Origin: UBA11540 sp045536425
GTDB taxonomy: Bacteria; Bacillota; Clostridia; Oscillospirales; Ruminococcaceae
Assembly (NCBI GenBank): GCA_045536425.1
Contig: JAZSNN010000007.1
Location: forward strand, 1-53,505
Length of the DNA: 53,505 nt
Direction: 5' to 3'
The notes under the pieces are model-generated. The model was not told the DNA's origin and ran no database searches. It saw only the letters and a program-made list of their open reading frames with translations. The position numbers and the translations under genes are program-made. Below are positions 9,501 through 17,400 of the stretch, piece after piece. The first letter of the stretch is position 1, and each line of letters starts with the position of its first letter.

Positions 9501-10269
9501 AAAAGTTCTCGACGATGAAGGCAATGTTATCCAGGTTTCCAAGCCTGTCTTCCTTGCTGACGTAGATGACAAGGGTAACCCCGTTAAGGCATTTGACGTT
9601 TACGATACTACTCACTTTGAAAAGGTTCAGCCCTTCAGCTCCAGATCTTGGAACGTCCTCAAGGATCTCCACGTTGATACCTTCTCTGTTGAGTTGCGTC
9701 TCTTGGTACCCAGCGATGATCGTGCAAAAGAGATGGGCTTGATTATCGGTCAAAAGGCATACGTTACATTCCGTAAGGATATCGACTATGATAACTATAC
9801 AAACTTTGATGATGTAGACAATTTTGTTTTGGATATGAAGTTTGTAGGTTCCGCCGGTATGGAATACAGCTCCAAGAACATCCATAAGCACTACAACGCA
9901 GTACGTCGTGTACTCAACGACGACCAGATTGAACCGTTCATCTTCCGTGTTGACTGGTACAACTGGGGCAAGAACCCCTTCAAGGGTGGTTTGGTCACAG
10001 TTGAGTTGCCTGAGAGCTGGGTAGAGAACTACGGTGGATTCAACCTCGTTTCCTACCACATGGCTAGCTACAAGCCCGGTGATGACAACGATCCTAAGAT
10101 GACTGTAATGGCTGAGAACATTAACATCAACCCCACTACAAGAGAAGTTAGCGTTGATGTAACAGGCGGCGCAGCTAAGCTCTACGAATCTTATGTAATA
10201 GTTCCTACAGATAAGCTTCCCTCTGAGCTTCCTGAGACTATCGGCGTATACTACGACGTTGCTGAATAA
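6544..10269 (+). CDS. Large secreted multidomain protein with MucBP-like and discoidin-like domains
   Basis: A 1241-residue exported protein. The Sec signal peptide occupies residues 1-28 (cleavage after AFA-A). Residues 30-185 look like a discoidin-type (F5/8 C) beta-sandwich. Three MucBP-like repeats follow at about 189-254, 255-322 and 323-392, each starting with a Y/F-V-D-E-x-G-N-x-L pattern and ending in I-T-F-x-Y. A second discoidin-like domain spans about 394-556 and a fourth MucBP-like unit about 565-635. The remaining 600 residues are not recognised. There is no LPXTG, SLH domain or C-terminal membrane helix. Codon choice is strongly biased as in the oxidoreductase gene at 13044, indicating high expression. 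It may be an S-layer-like or adhesin protein; that is inference. Confidence 0.75.
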   Translation: MLNAKRLMAIVLTLTMLLTMASFPAFAAEPVRLKYDSYETNVAPEGSWVPVANMFNNDGGNGYKPGKGLNTTALGSGDFNVYMDIQGDVKYNITSFKLKISAVHFSAFAIYGSNESAEPDAEWTLIADITTGTNGEVTYPISHADGYKYLRFEGYAVASSKDATVTSGQPTIYLLNFYGMEYVEGTVPASYTVNYVDEEGNPLANSNTKAGIAGATVTETALAFEGYQVIGETTASIVLDAEAENKITFTYKKLATVDYVIEFVDEEGNPLADAVTGSDYEGTTVTGTAKEFLGYAVLGNETVSIVLTKDVENKITFVYETLPVVFYTVKYVDENGNELAPEKTDVDVNGAAVTETAVNVAGYIATVAAKELVLDENGTNVITFEYAPIPRKESAKLELTGANISWPKRCTDETVNPESLDALVDGAVEASSKKLGFVSGSDYGNTKNEITIDLGGLYNVDTLKLYWGNRLEGWNLVPSGAYTISVAGADGVFGEPVYTFTDPGATSSPIVVPANFERIDVVDIAGSADFVQYVKITSTNNYTRRLTIREIEISGDEAIASSNAATVTVEHYDVDGNKIDSDIFTADNLGTVMNITPTEIAGYKYVGDANLTFTLDEHGKNYVVELEYVAIPNVVGVPAEEAQFATNSSNVPFFFSISTPTNASPADIFAAANWVVDNCEITSLSVTANDNPATLVFEWDVVVNVKPNDNTAFSIELDLPTEYELTDKVRFYREASDTLLDSAIAAGENKITLDKTNITIEYNASGDITTKTNDRTLYITVDVQTIIPSELPYMGYDEVVIELTEIVANGDRSRLNLKNFVRLGDQYVGNATINKTGLERFEATVTLSGVNADGTKTPLKTAKIYSDIVDVAAKFPATKTEAQKISGHFLPIDLIDQLFDQVHPFDLPTFTDAEWAFYAEVLVARGLDETSANMEIDRLRTTIADLQEAAKDPAWVAPDYNEENVYVVGGRIKFKKVDLVDPATNEKVLDDEGNVIQVSKPVFLADVDDKGNPVKAFDVYDTTHFEKVQPFSSRSWNVLKDLHVDTFSVELRLLVPSDDRAKEMGLIIGQKAYVTFRKDIDYDNYTNFDDVDNFVLDMKFVGSAGMEYSSKNIHKHYNAVRRVLNDDQIEPFIFRVDWYNWGKNPFKGGLVTVELPESWVENYGGFNLVSYHMASYKPGDDNDPKMTVMAENININPTTREVSVDVTGGAAKLYESYVIVPTDKLPSELPETIGVYYDVAE
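7108..7719 (+). repeat. Three tandem MucBP-like repeat units within the surface protein
   Basis: Three consecutive units of roughly 66-70 codons start near 7108, 7306 and 7510. Each opens with a motif such as YVDEEGNPL or YVDENGNEL and closes with KITFxY or VITFEY. The second and third are diverged from the first, so this is an old duplication, not a recent one. A further diverged unit lies at about 8236-8448. Confidence 0.75.
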
Positions 10270-10281
10270 TTAGCACAATTA

Positions 10282-10314
10282 AAACCGCGGTGGATTTTCC
10301 ACCGCGGTTTTTTT
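10282..10314 (+). terminator. Terminator of the large surface protein gene
   Basis: A perfect 13-bp GC-rich stem (AAACCGCGGTGGA and complement) with a TTT loop and a seven-T run. The hairpin core is the same as in the terminator at 16605. Confidence 0.95.
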
Positions 10315-10324
10315 GCACAAATGA

Positions 10325-10356
10325 AACCCGCCCACTCCAAACGGAGTGGGCGGGTT
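10325..10356 (-). terminator. Terminator of the glycogen phosphorylase gene
   Basis: A perfect 14-bp stem (AACCCGCCCACTCC and complement) with a four-base loop. It sits downstream of the converging minus-strand gene; the T run on that strand is short. Confidence 0.75.
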
Positions 10357-10361
10357 GTTTT

Positions 10362-10406
10362 AATTAACAATAGAAGTTTAAATTAACAATAGAAGTTTTA
10401 ATTAAC
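10362..10406. repeat. 19-bp tandem repeat at the glycogen phosphorylase stop codon
   Basis: Two exact copies of an 18-base unit (AATTAACAATAGAAGTTT at 10362-10379 and 10381-10398) and a partial third (10400-10406) that contains the minus-strand stop codon. Probably a slippage duplication at the gene end. Confidence 0.85.
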
Positions 10407-12789
10407 AAAACCAAATATTGTCTGCGTATTCTTTTATCGCGCGGTCAGCAGAGAAGAAGTAAGATTTTGCGGTGTTGACCATCGACATCTTCTGCCAGAG
10501 GTTAGTATCGGCATAAAGCTCTGCAGATTTTCTGCGCGCATCTGCATAGCTTTCGAAATCTGCAAGTGCCATATAGTAGTCGGAGTTTCTGAGCATACCT
10601 GCGATATCTCTGAAATCCTCACCTGCAATGCCGTTTTCAAGAAGTTTGATAACGTCTTCGATGACTGCATTGTTTTTGATAATCTCATAAGGATTATATC
10701 CGCTCGCTCTCAAAGCATCAACCTCGTGAGCCTTCATACCAAAGAGGATGATATTTTCATCGCCAACCTGCTCAAAAATCTCAACGTTAGCTCCGTCAAG
10801 AGTACCGAGAGTGATAGCACCGTTGAGCATAAGCTTCATATTACCCGTGCCGGAAGCCTCTGTACCTGCAAGAGAAATCTGCTCGGAAATATCAGCCGCA
10901 GGCATCAAAAGTTCGGACAAAGTAACGTTGTAATCCTCAAGGTATACAACCTTAATCATACTGCTGATTCGCTTGTCTGCTTCGATGAGCTTTCCAATGT
11001 GGTGAATCATCTTTATGATACGCTTTGCGAGGAAGTATCCGGGAGCCGCCTTTGCACCGAAGATATATGTTCTCGGCTGAATGGTCACTGCTGGATTTGC
11101 CTTGAGGTAGTTGTATGTCGCGATAATTTCAAGCGCGTTCATATGCTGACGTTTATACTCGTGAAGTCGCTTTACCTGAACGTCAAAGATGGAATTTGTA
11201 TCAACTACAATACCATTCTTCTTTTTGATATACTTTGCAAGAGCCTTCTTACACTCAAGCTTCGCATTAGCCCAAGCCTCGAGTGCCGAAGCGTCGTTGG
11301 TGTACTTCATAAGACCCTCGAGCTTTGTGAGATCTCCGACAAAATCTTTGCCGATAAGGTCGGAAATAAGCTTTGTCAATGCGGGGTTAGACTGATACAG
11401 CCATCTTCTCGAAGCAATACCGTTTGTAACGTTTGTAAATTTCTTTTCATCGTGGGTGTAGAAGTCGTTGAAAAGCGAATCCTTTAGAATCTGTGAATGA
11501 AGTCCCGAAACGCCGTTTACGCTGTGCGAACCAATTACAGAAAGGTTTGCCATTCTGAGCTGATGGTTGTAAACGATGGACATTCTGCTTGTCTTGTCGG
11601 AATCACCGCATCTATCAAAAACCTCAGCGGTAAATCTGCGGTTGATTTCGCAAACGATTTGATAGATTCTCGGCAGAAGTCTCTTGAACATATCCTCGTT
11701 CCAGACCTCGAGAGCCTCTTTCATAACTGTGTGGTTTGTATATGCAAAGGTGTGGTAAACGATGTACCAAGCCTCGTCCCAGCTGTAACCGCACTCGTCC
11801 AAAAGAACTCTCATCAATTCAGGCACCGCAAGGGCAGGGTGAGTGTCGTTTGTGTGTATTGCAACCTTCTCGTGAAGGTTTGTGAGCGTAGAATAGGTGT
11901 CAAGGTGAGTAGCTACAATGTCCGCAATCGACGCACTGACAAGGAAGTACTGCTGCTTTAAGCGAAGTTCCTTTCCCTGTGCGTGATTGTCGTTGGGATA
12001 GAGGATTTTACTGATAGCTGCAGCATCGGAATTGAGCGAAAGTGCGTTTCTGTAGTCACCCTTGTTGAACAGCTCCATATCAATTCCCGAGCTTTCGGAC
12101 TTGTACAAGCGAAGAAGGCTAACGCCCTTTCCGCCCCAACCCGAAACGTACATATCATAGGGTACAGCGTTGACTGTGTAGTAGTTTTGATGCTCGAGAA
12201 GGTGGTAGTTGTTTTCCCAGGTTTCCTTAACTTCGCCACCAAAACGAACCTGAACGGCTCTGTCCTCACGGCGCTCGAGCCAAACCTCACCGCCGGGGAG
12301 CCAATCGTCTGCAAGCTCGGTCTGCCATCCGTCGATAATCTTCTGACGGAAGATTCCGTACTCATAGCAGATGCTGTATCCTGTAGCAGGAATTTCGAGC
12401 GAAGCAAGAGAGTCGAGATAACAAGCCGCGAGTCTTCCGAGACCGCCGTTACCGAGACCTGCATCAGGCTCACAAGCATAGATGTCCTGAATATCAATTC
12501 CCATATCCTTCAAAACCCCGATAACCTGTGTGTGAATACCGAGGTTATAGATGCTGTTTTTGAGGGAGCGACCCATCAAAAACTCCATACTAAGATAATA
12601 AACCTTTTTGTTTCCGTGACTTGTTTTGTCAGAGATAAACTTCTTGTGCTGTTCGCGGAGCAGATTTTTAACCACCTCAGCGGTAGCTTTGTAGATGAGC
12701 TCGTTGGAAGCGTTGGAAGGCTTCGCGTCATATTCTTTGTCAAGAATTTCAGTGAGCTCTTTTTTAAACTGTTCTTTAGTCATTAGCAT
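10402..12789 (-). CDS. glgP: Glycogen/alpha-glucan phosphorylase
   Basis: A 795-residue cytoplasmic GT35 enzyme that releases glucose-1-phosphate from glycogen or maltodextrins. Conserved segments include the N-terminal YYLSMEFLMGRSL, the glycine-rich DAGLGNGGLGRLAACYLDS, the HTNDTHPALAVPELMR block, and the PLP site EASGTGNMKLMLNG with the Schiff-base lysine at about residue 652. Length is typical for the short bacterial type, and all of these blocks are intact. The ATG at 12789 has AAAGGG upstream; a second ATG two codons later is possible. It stands alone with its own promoter, without other glycogen genes next to it. Confidence 0.96.
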   Translation of the reverse strand: MLMTKEQFKKELTEILDKEYDAKPSNASNELIYKATAEVVKNLLREQHKKFISDKTSHGNKKVYYLSMEFLMGRSLKNSIYNLGIHTQVIGVLKDMGIDIQDIYACEPDAGLGNGGLGRLAACYLDSLASLEIPATGYSICYEYGIFRQKIIDGWQTELADDWLPGGEVWLERREDRAVQVRFGGEVKETWENNYHLLEHQNYYTVNAVPYDMYVSGWGGKGVSLLRLYKSESSGIDMELFNKGDYRNALSLNSDAAAISKILYPNDNHAQGKELRLKQQYFLVSASIADIVATHLDTYSTLTNLHEKVAIHTNDTHPALAVPELMRVLLDECGYSWDEAWYIVYHTFAYTNHTVMKEALEVWNEDMFKRLLPRIYQIVCEINRRFTAEVFDRCGDSDKTSRMSIVYNHQLRMANLSVIGSHSVNGVSGLHSQILKDSLFNDFYTHDEKKFTNVTNGIASRRWLYQSNPALTKLISDLIGKDFVGDLTKLEGLMKYTNDASALEAWANAKLECKKALAKYIKKKNGIVVDTNSIFDVQVKRLHEYKRQHMNALEIIATYNYLKANPAVTIQPRTYIFGAKAAPGYFLAKRIIKMIHHIGKLIEADKRISSMIKVVYLEDYNVTLSELLMPAADISEQISLAGTEASGTGNMKLMLNGAITLGTLDGANVEIFEQVGDENIILFGMKAHEVDALRASGYNPYEIIKNNAVIEDVIKLLENGIAGEDFRDIAGMLRNSDYYMALADFESYADARRKSAELYADTNLWQKMSMVNTAKSYFFSADRAIKEYADNIWFC

Positions 12790-12828
12790 CGTATCTTTCC
12801 CTTTCGAAAGGTGTTTTAAATCTATATT

Positions 12829-12857
12829 ATTATACTATATTTTTCTAAAAGTATCAA
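12829..12857 (-). promoter_or_regulatory. Promoter of glgP
   Basis: On the minus strand TTGATA (12852-12857) and TATAAT (12829-12834), 17-base spacer, about 40 bases before the start codon. Confidence 0.75.
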
Positions 12858-12926
12858 CTAAAATATTTTAACCAAAATATACATAAAAAAACCGCTTTAT
12901 TTGTGACCTTTTTTCACTTTTAGGTG

Positions 12927-13009
12927 TTTACAACACGGATAAAAAATGATAAAATATAAGGTGGTGAAAAGTGTGGGGTTTTTGCACCCTGCACCCAATA
13001 TGTTATTAT
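12927..13009 (+). promoter_or_regulatory. Two candidate promoters of the pyruvate:ferredoxin oxidoreductase gene
   Basis: The distal candidate is TTTACA (12927-12932), 17 bases, TAAAAT (12950-12955). The proximal one is TTGCAC (12982-12987), 16 bases, TATTAT (13004-13009). GGAGG follows at 13031. Either or both could drive the strong expression suggested by codon bias. Confidence 0.5.
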
Positions 13010-13043
13010 TATATTTACTATAAAAAGGTTGGAGGAAAAAAAC

Positions 13044-16000
13044 ATGGCAAGAAAAATGAAAACCATGGACGGTAACAACGCTGCGGCTCACGTATCGTAC
13101 GCCTTTACTGATGTTGCTGCGATTTACCCGATCACACCGTCCTCTGTCATGGCAGAAGTTACTGACAAGTGGTCTGCTGACGGAAGAACAAATCTCTTCG
13201 GAGAGAAGGTAAGCGTCGTTGAGATGCAGTCTGAGGCAGGTGCAGCAGGTACTGTACACGGCTCCCTCGCAGCAGGTGCGCTCACAACAACATTTACAGC
13301 TTCTCAGGGACTTCTTCTGATGATCCCCAATATGTACAAGATTGCAGGTGAGCTTCTTCCTTGCGTAATCAACTGTTCTGCTCGTGCTCTCGCAAGCCAC
13401 GCGCTCTCCATCTTCGGAGACCATTCTGACGTATATGCTTGCCGTCAGACAGGCTTTGCAATGCTCTGCGAAGGCAGCGTACAGGAGGTTATGGACCTTA
13501 CAGCAGTAGCACATCTTGCTGCTATCAAGGGCAGAGTTCCTTTCCTCAACTTCTTCGACGGCTTCAGAACCTCTCACGAGATTCAGAAGATCGAAACTTG
13601 GGATTATGCTGATCTCGGCGATATGCTCGACTACGATGCAGTAGACGCTTACAGACAGCGCTCCCTCAACCCTGAGCATCCCGTTCTCCGCGGTACAGCT
13701 CAGAACCCTGATATCTTCTTCCAGGCTAGAGAGGCTTGTAACGAGTACTACAACAAGGTACCCGCTATCGTAGAAGAATATATGGACAAGGTTAATGCTA
13801 AGATTGGCACTGACTACAAGCTCTTCAACTACTACGGTGCTGCAGACGCTGAGAACATCATCATCGCTATGGGTTCTGTTTGCCCCACTATCGAAGAGAC
13901 AATTGACTATATGAACGCTGCAGGCGCAAAGGTTGGTCTTATCAAGGTTAGACTTTACAGACCTTTCAGCGCTGAGCATCTCATCAAGGCAATCCCCGCT
14001 ACTGTTAAGACAATCTCCGTTCTTGACAGAACAAAAGAGCCCGGCGCACTCGGCGAGCCTTTGTTCCTCGACGTTGTTGCTGCTCTTTCTGTATCCCAGT
14101 ATGCTAACATCCCCGTATACGGCGGACGTTACGGCCTCGGCTCTAAGGATACAACACCTGCTCAGATCATCTCCGTTTACAAGAACGCAGAGAAGGCTGA
14201 CGGCAAGAAGAGATTCACCATCGGTATCAACGATGATGTTACATTCCTCTCTCTCGACACAGACGAGAATCCCAACACAACACCTGAGGGAACAACCTGC
14301 TGTAAGTTCTGGGGTCTTGGCTCTGACGGTACCGTTGGTGCTAACAAGAACTCCATCAAGATCATCGGTGACCACACCGATATGTATGCACAGGCATACT
14401 TCTCCTACGACTCCAAGAAGTCCGGCGGTGTTACCATTTCTCACCTCAGATTCGGTAAGCAGCCCATCAACTCCACCTACCTCATCAACAAGGCTGACTT
14501 CGTTGCATGTCACAATCCTTCCTACATCGGCAAGTACGATATGGTTCAGGACCTCAACGCAGGTGGAACATTCCTTCTCAACTGCCAGTGGAGCGATGAG
14601 GAAATCAACGCACGTATCCCTGGTGATATGAAGAAGTATATCGCTGACAACAACATCAACTTCTACGTAATCGACGGTGTTGCTATCGCTAAGGAAATCG
14701 GTCTCGGCGGAAGAATCAATACAATCCTCCAGTCCGCATTCTTCAAACTCGCTAACGTAATTCCTGCTGACGAAGCACTCAAGTTTATGAAGGACGCTGC
14801 AACTGCTTCCTACGGCAAGAAGGGCGAGAAGATTGTAGCTATGAACCACGCTGCTATCGATGCAGGTATGGAGAAGGTTAGAAAGGTAGAAGTACCTGCT
14901 GACTGGAAGAACGCTACAGGCACATCTGAGGTTAAGGTTGCTACAGGCAACAGACAGGACCTCGTTGACTATGTAAACAACATCCAGACACCCGTAAACG
15001 CACAGAAGGGTGACAGCCTCCCCGTATCCACATTCGTTGGTATGGCAGACGGTACCTTCCCGCAGGGTTCTGCAGCTTATGAGAAGCGCGGAATCGCTGT
15101 TGACGTTCCCGAGTGGATTCCTGAGAACTGTATCCAGTGTAACTTCTGTTCTTATGTATGTCCTCACGCTTGTATCCGTCCTGTTGCTATGACAGAGGAA
15201 GAGGCTAAGAACGCACCTGAGGCTATGAAACTTGTTGATATGACAGGTATGCCCGGCTACAAGTTCGCTATGACCGTTACTGTTCTTGACTGTACAGGAT
15301 GCGGCTCTTGCGTAAACGTATGTCCCGGCAAGAAGGGCGCTAAGGCTCTCACAATGAAGCCTCTCGACAGCCAGCTCGGAGAGCAGAATAACTTTGCATA
15401 CGGCTTCGGACTCCCCGCTAAGAAGGAAGTTAGTGAGAAGTTCAAGGAAACAACCGTTAAGGGAAGCCAGTTCAACCAGCCACTTCTCGAATTCTCCGGC
15501 GCTTGCGCAGGATGCGGTGAGACACCTTACGCTAAGCTCGTAACACAGCTCTACGGTGAGAGAATGTATATCGCAAACGCAACAGGATGTTCTTCCATCT
15601 GGGGCGGTTCTGCACCTTCTACTCCTTACACAGTAAACAAAGCTACAGGCTTTGGTCCTGCTTGGGCTAACTCCTTGTTCGAGGATAACGCTGAGTACGG
15701 TTACGGTATGTACCTCGCTCAGAAGGCTATCAGAAATAAACTCATCGGCAAGGTTCGCGCTATCGGCGAGAAGGCTGAGGGCGAACTCAAGGCTGCTATC
15801 GACGAGTATCTTGCAACACTCAACGACGGTAAGGCTAATAAGCCTGCTGCTGATAAGCTCGTTGTAGAGCTCGAGAAGTGCGGATGCGACTGCGGTAAAG
15901 AAATCCTCAAGGATAAGAACTACCTCGCTAAGAAGTCCATCTGGATTCTCGGTGGTGACGGTTGGGCATACGACATCGGATTCGGCGGTCTTGACCACGT

Positions 16001-16592
16001 TATCGCTTCCGGTGAGGACGTAAACATCCTCGTATTCGATACAGAGGTTTACTCCAACACAGGCGGACAGTCTTCTAAGTCCACACCTACAGGTGCTGTT
16101 GCTCAGTTTGCAGCTTCCGGTAAGGACGTTAAGAAGAAAGACCTCGCTGCAATCGCAATGAGCTACGGCTACGTATACGTTGCACAGGTAGCACAGGGCG
16201 CTGACTACAATCAGTGTATCAAGGCATTCGTTGAGGCTGAAGGCTACAACGGACCTTCCATCGTTATCGCATACGCTCCTTGTATCAACCACGGTATCAA
16301 GGGCGGTATGAGCGGAGCACAGACCGAAGAGAAGAACGCAGTTCTTTCTGGTTACTGGCACCTCTTCAGATACGATCCCAGACTCGCGCTTGAGGGCAAG
16401 AATCCCTTCCAGCTCGACAGCAAGGCTCCTACAGCAAGCTATCGTGACTTCATTCTCAACGAAGTTCGTTACAGCTCGCTCACAAGAGCATTCCCCGAGA
16501 GAGCAGAAAAGCTCTTCGAGAAGGCTGAAGAGAACGCAGTTAAGAAGTACGAGCACCTCGTTCGTCTTTCTAAGCTCTATGACGTTGAATAA
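13044..16592 (+). CDS. nifJ: Pyruvate:ferredoxin (flavodoxin) oxidoreductase
   Basis: An 1182-residue single-chain enzyme that oxidises pyruvate with CoA to acetyl-CoA, CO2 and reduced ferredoxin, central to clostridial fermentation. The N-terminal domain begins with AYPITPSS-like IYPITPSSVMAE. Two 4Fe-4S motifs appear at about residues 696-706 (CIQCNFCSYVC) and 750-760 (CTGCGSCVNVC). The C-terminal thiamine-diphosphate domain has GCSSIWGG, GGDGWAYDIGFGG near residue 970 and NTGGQSSKSTPTG, with the extra CAGCGE cysteines of a third cluster upstream. ATG 13044 is chosen because GGAGG ends 8 bases before it. Codon use is highly biased. It is monocistronic with a strong terminator. Confidence 0.97.
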   Translation: MARKMKTMDGNNAAAHVSYAFTDVAAIYPITPSSVMAEVTDKWSADGRTNLFGEKVSVVEMQSEAGAAGTVHGSLAAGALTTTFTASQGLLLMIPNMYKIAGELLPCVINCSARALASHALSIFGDHSDVYACRQTGFAMLCEGSVQEVMDLTAVAHLAAIKGRVPFLNFFDGFRTSHEIQKIETWDYADLGDMLDYDAVDAYRQRSLNPEHPVLRGTAQNPDIFFQAREACNEYYNKVPAIVEEYMDKVNAKIGTDYKLFNYYGAADAENIIIAMGSVCPTIEETIDYMNAAGAKVGLIKVRLYRPFSAEHLIKAIPATVKTISVLDRTKEPGALGEPLFLDVVAALSVSQYANIPVYGGRYGLGSKDTTPAQIISVYKNAEKADGKKRFTIGINDDVTFLSLDTDENPNTTPEGTTCCKFWGLGSDGTVGANKNSIKIIGDHTDMYAQAYFSYDSKKSGGVTISHLRFGKQPINSTYLINKADFVACHNPSYIGKYDMVQDLNAGGTFLLNCQWSDEEINARIPGDMKKYIADNNINFYVIDGVAIAKEIGLGGRINTILQSAFFKLANVIPADEALKFMKDAATASYGKKGEKIVAMNHAAIDAGMEKVRKVEVPADWKNATGTSEVKVATGNRQDLVDYVNNIQTPVNAQKGDSLPVSTFVGMADGTFPQGSAAYEKRGIAVDVPEWIPENCIQCNFCSYVCPHACIRPVAMTEEEAKNAPEAMKLVDMTGMPGYKFAMTVTVLDCTGCGSCVNVCPGKKGAKALTMKPLDSQLGEQNNFAYGFGLPAKKEVSEKFKETTVKGSQFNQPLLEFSGACAGCGETPYAKLVTQLYGERMYIANATGCSSIWGGSAPSTPYTVNKATGFGPAWANSLFEDNAEYGYGMYLAQKAIRNKLIGKVRAIGEKAEGELKAAIDEYLATLNDGKANKPAADKLVVELEKCGCDCGKEILKDKNYLAKKSIWILGGDGWAYDIGFGGLDHVIASGEDVNILVFDTEVYSNTGGQSSKSTPTGAVAQFAASGKDVKKKDLAAIAMSYGYVYVAQVAQGADYNQCIKAFVEAEGYNGPSIVIAYAPCINHGIKGGMSGAQTEEKNAVLSGYWHLFRYDPRLALEGKNPFQLDSKAPTASYRDFILNEVRYSSLTRAFPERAEKLFEKAEENAVKKYEHLVRLSKLYDVE

Positions 16593-16604
16593 TTAACGTT
16601 AATA

Positions 16605-16637
16605 AAACCCGCGGTGGATTTTCCACCGCGGGTTTTT
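16605..16637 (+). terminator. Terminator of nifJ
   Basis: A 14-bp perfect stem (AAACCCGCGGTGGA and complement), TTT loop and T run. The core GCGGTGGATTTTCCACCGC is identical to that at 10282. Confidence 0.95.
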
Positions 16638-16690
16638 GTTGACCGAAGATGCAGAAGCTGATATAATAAATTAAAAGGGGAGGTGCCAAA

Positions 16691-17362
16691 ATGACAATAA
16701 AGCTGTTTCTTTCTGCAATCATAAAATTCATACTGGGTGTGGTTTTGGTGGGGCTTCTCGTCTTTCTTCCCGCAGGAACACTAAACTTCTTTGGGGGATG
16801 GCTCTTGATGGCAATCCTCTTTGTGCCGATGTTCTTTGCAGGAATCGTGATGATGATAAAGAATCCGAAACTCTTAGAAAGCCGACTCGACGCAAAGGAA
16901 AAACAAAAAGAACAATCGCTTGTTGTAAAACTCAGCGGGCTAATGTTTATTGTCGGTTTTGTTGTTGCGGGAATGGATTTTCGCTTTTCTTGGTTGCCTC
17001 TGCCAAAAACCGTTTCGATAATCGCTACAGTGCTGTTTTTGATAGCATACCTCTTATACGCCGAGGTGCTTCGCGAAAACACCTACCTTTCCCGCACAAT
17101 CGAGGTGCAAGAAGGCCAAAAGGTAATCGACACAGGACTTTATGGAATAGTACGCCATCCAATGTACACCGCAACAATCCTTCTGTTTTTCTCGATGCCT
17201 CTCGTTCTCGGGTCACTAATATCCTTTGTGATATTTCTCGCTTACCCCGCAATTATTATATCAAGACTCAAAAACGAGGAAAAATTCCTCGAAAAAGAGC
17301 TCGAAGGCTATAAAGAGTATAAGCAAAAGGTGAAATATCGACTGATACCGTTTATATGGTAA
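16691..17362 (+). CDS. Isoprenylcysteine carboxyl methyltransferase-like membrane protein
   Basis: A 223-residue membrane protein with about five to six hydrophobic segments. The C-terminal half has the ICMT/PEMT methyltransferase pattern: DTGLYGIVRHPMYTA near residues 150-165, and a late E-x-x-L-x-K-E-L-E-G-Y-x-x-Y segment. These are the SAM- and substrate-binding features of the family. Bacterial members are widespread and their lipid or small-molecule substrates are mostly unknown. GGGGAGGTG lies just before the ATG. It stands alone between terminators. Confidence 0.85.
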   Translation: MTIKLFLSAIIKFILGVVLVGLLVFLPAGTLNFFGGWLLMAILFVPMFFAGIVMMIKNPKLLESRLDAKEKQKEQSLVVKLSGLMFIVGFVVAGMDFRFSWLPLPKTVSIIATVLFLIAYLLYAEVLRENTYLSRTIEVQEGQKVIDTGLYGIVRHPMYTATILLFFSMPLVLGSLISFVIFLAYPAIIISRLKNEEKFLEKELEGYKEYKQKVKYRLIPFIW

Positions 17363-17368
17363 ATAAAA

Positions 17369-17395
17369 CCGCCCAACTTCTTAGAAGTTGGGCGG
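17369..17395. terminator. Bidirectional terminator between convergent genes
   Basis: A perfect 12-bp stem (CCGCCCAACTTC and complement), TTA loop. The T-rich flank is better on the minus strand (GGTTTTATTT), so it chiefly serves the radical SAM gene. Confidence 0.82.
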
Positions 17396-17400
17396 ACTGT

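Noticed and set aside
8062..10059. A minus-strand open frame of 665 codons opposite the large surface protein gene
   Set aside because: Same codon-bias artefact; low-complexity Val/Cys/Ser-rich translation and no promoter or ribosome site.
12897..16556. A minus-strand open frame of about 1219 codons opposite nifJ
   Set aside because: It exists because the strongly biased codons of nifJ leave few stops on the other strand. Its composition is Cys/Leu/Ser-rich without any domain, it has no ribosome site, and it lies opposite a certain gene.
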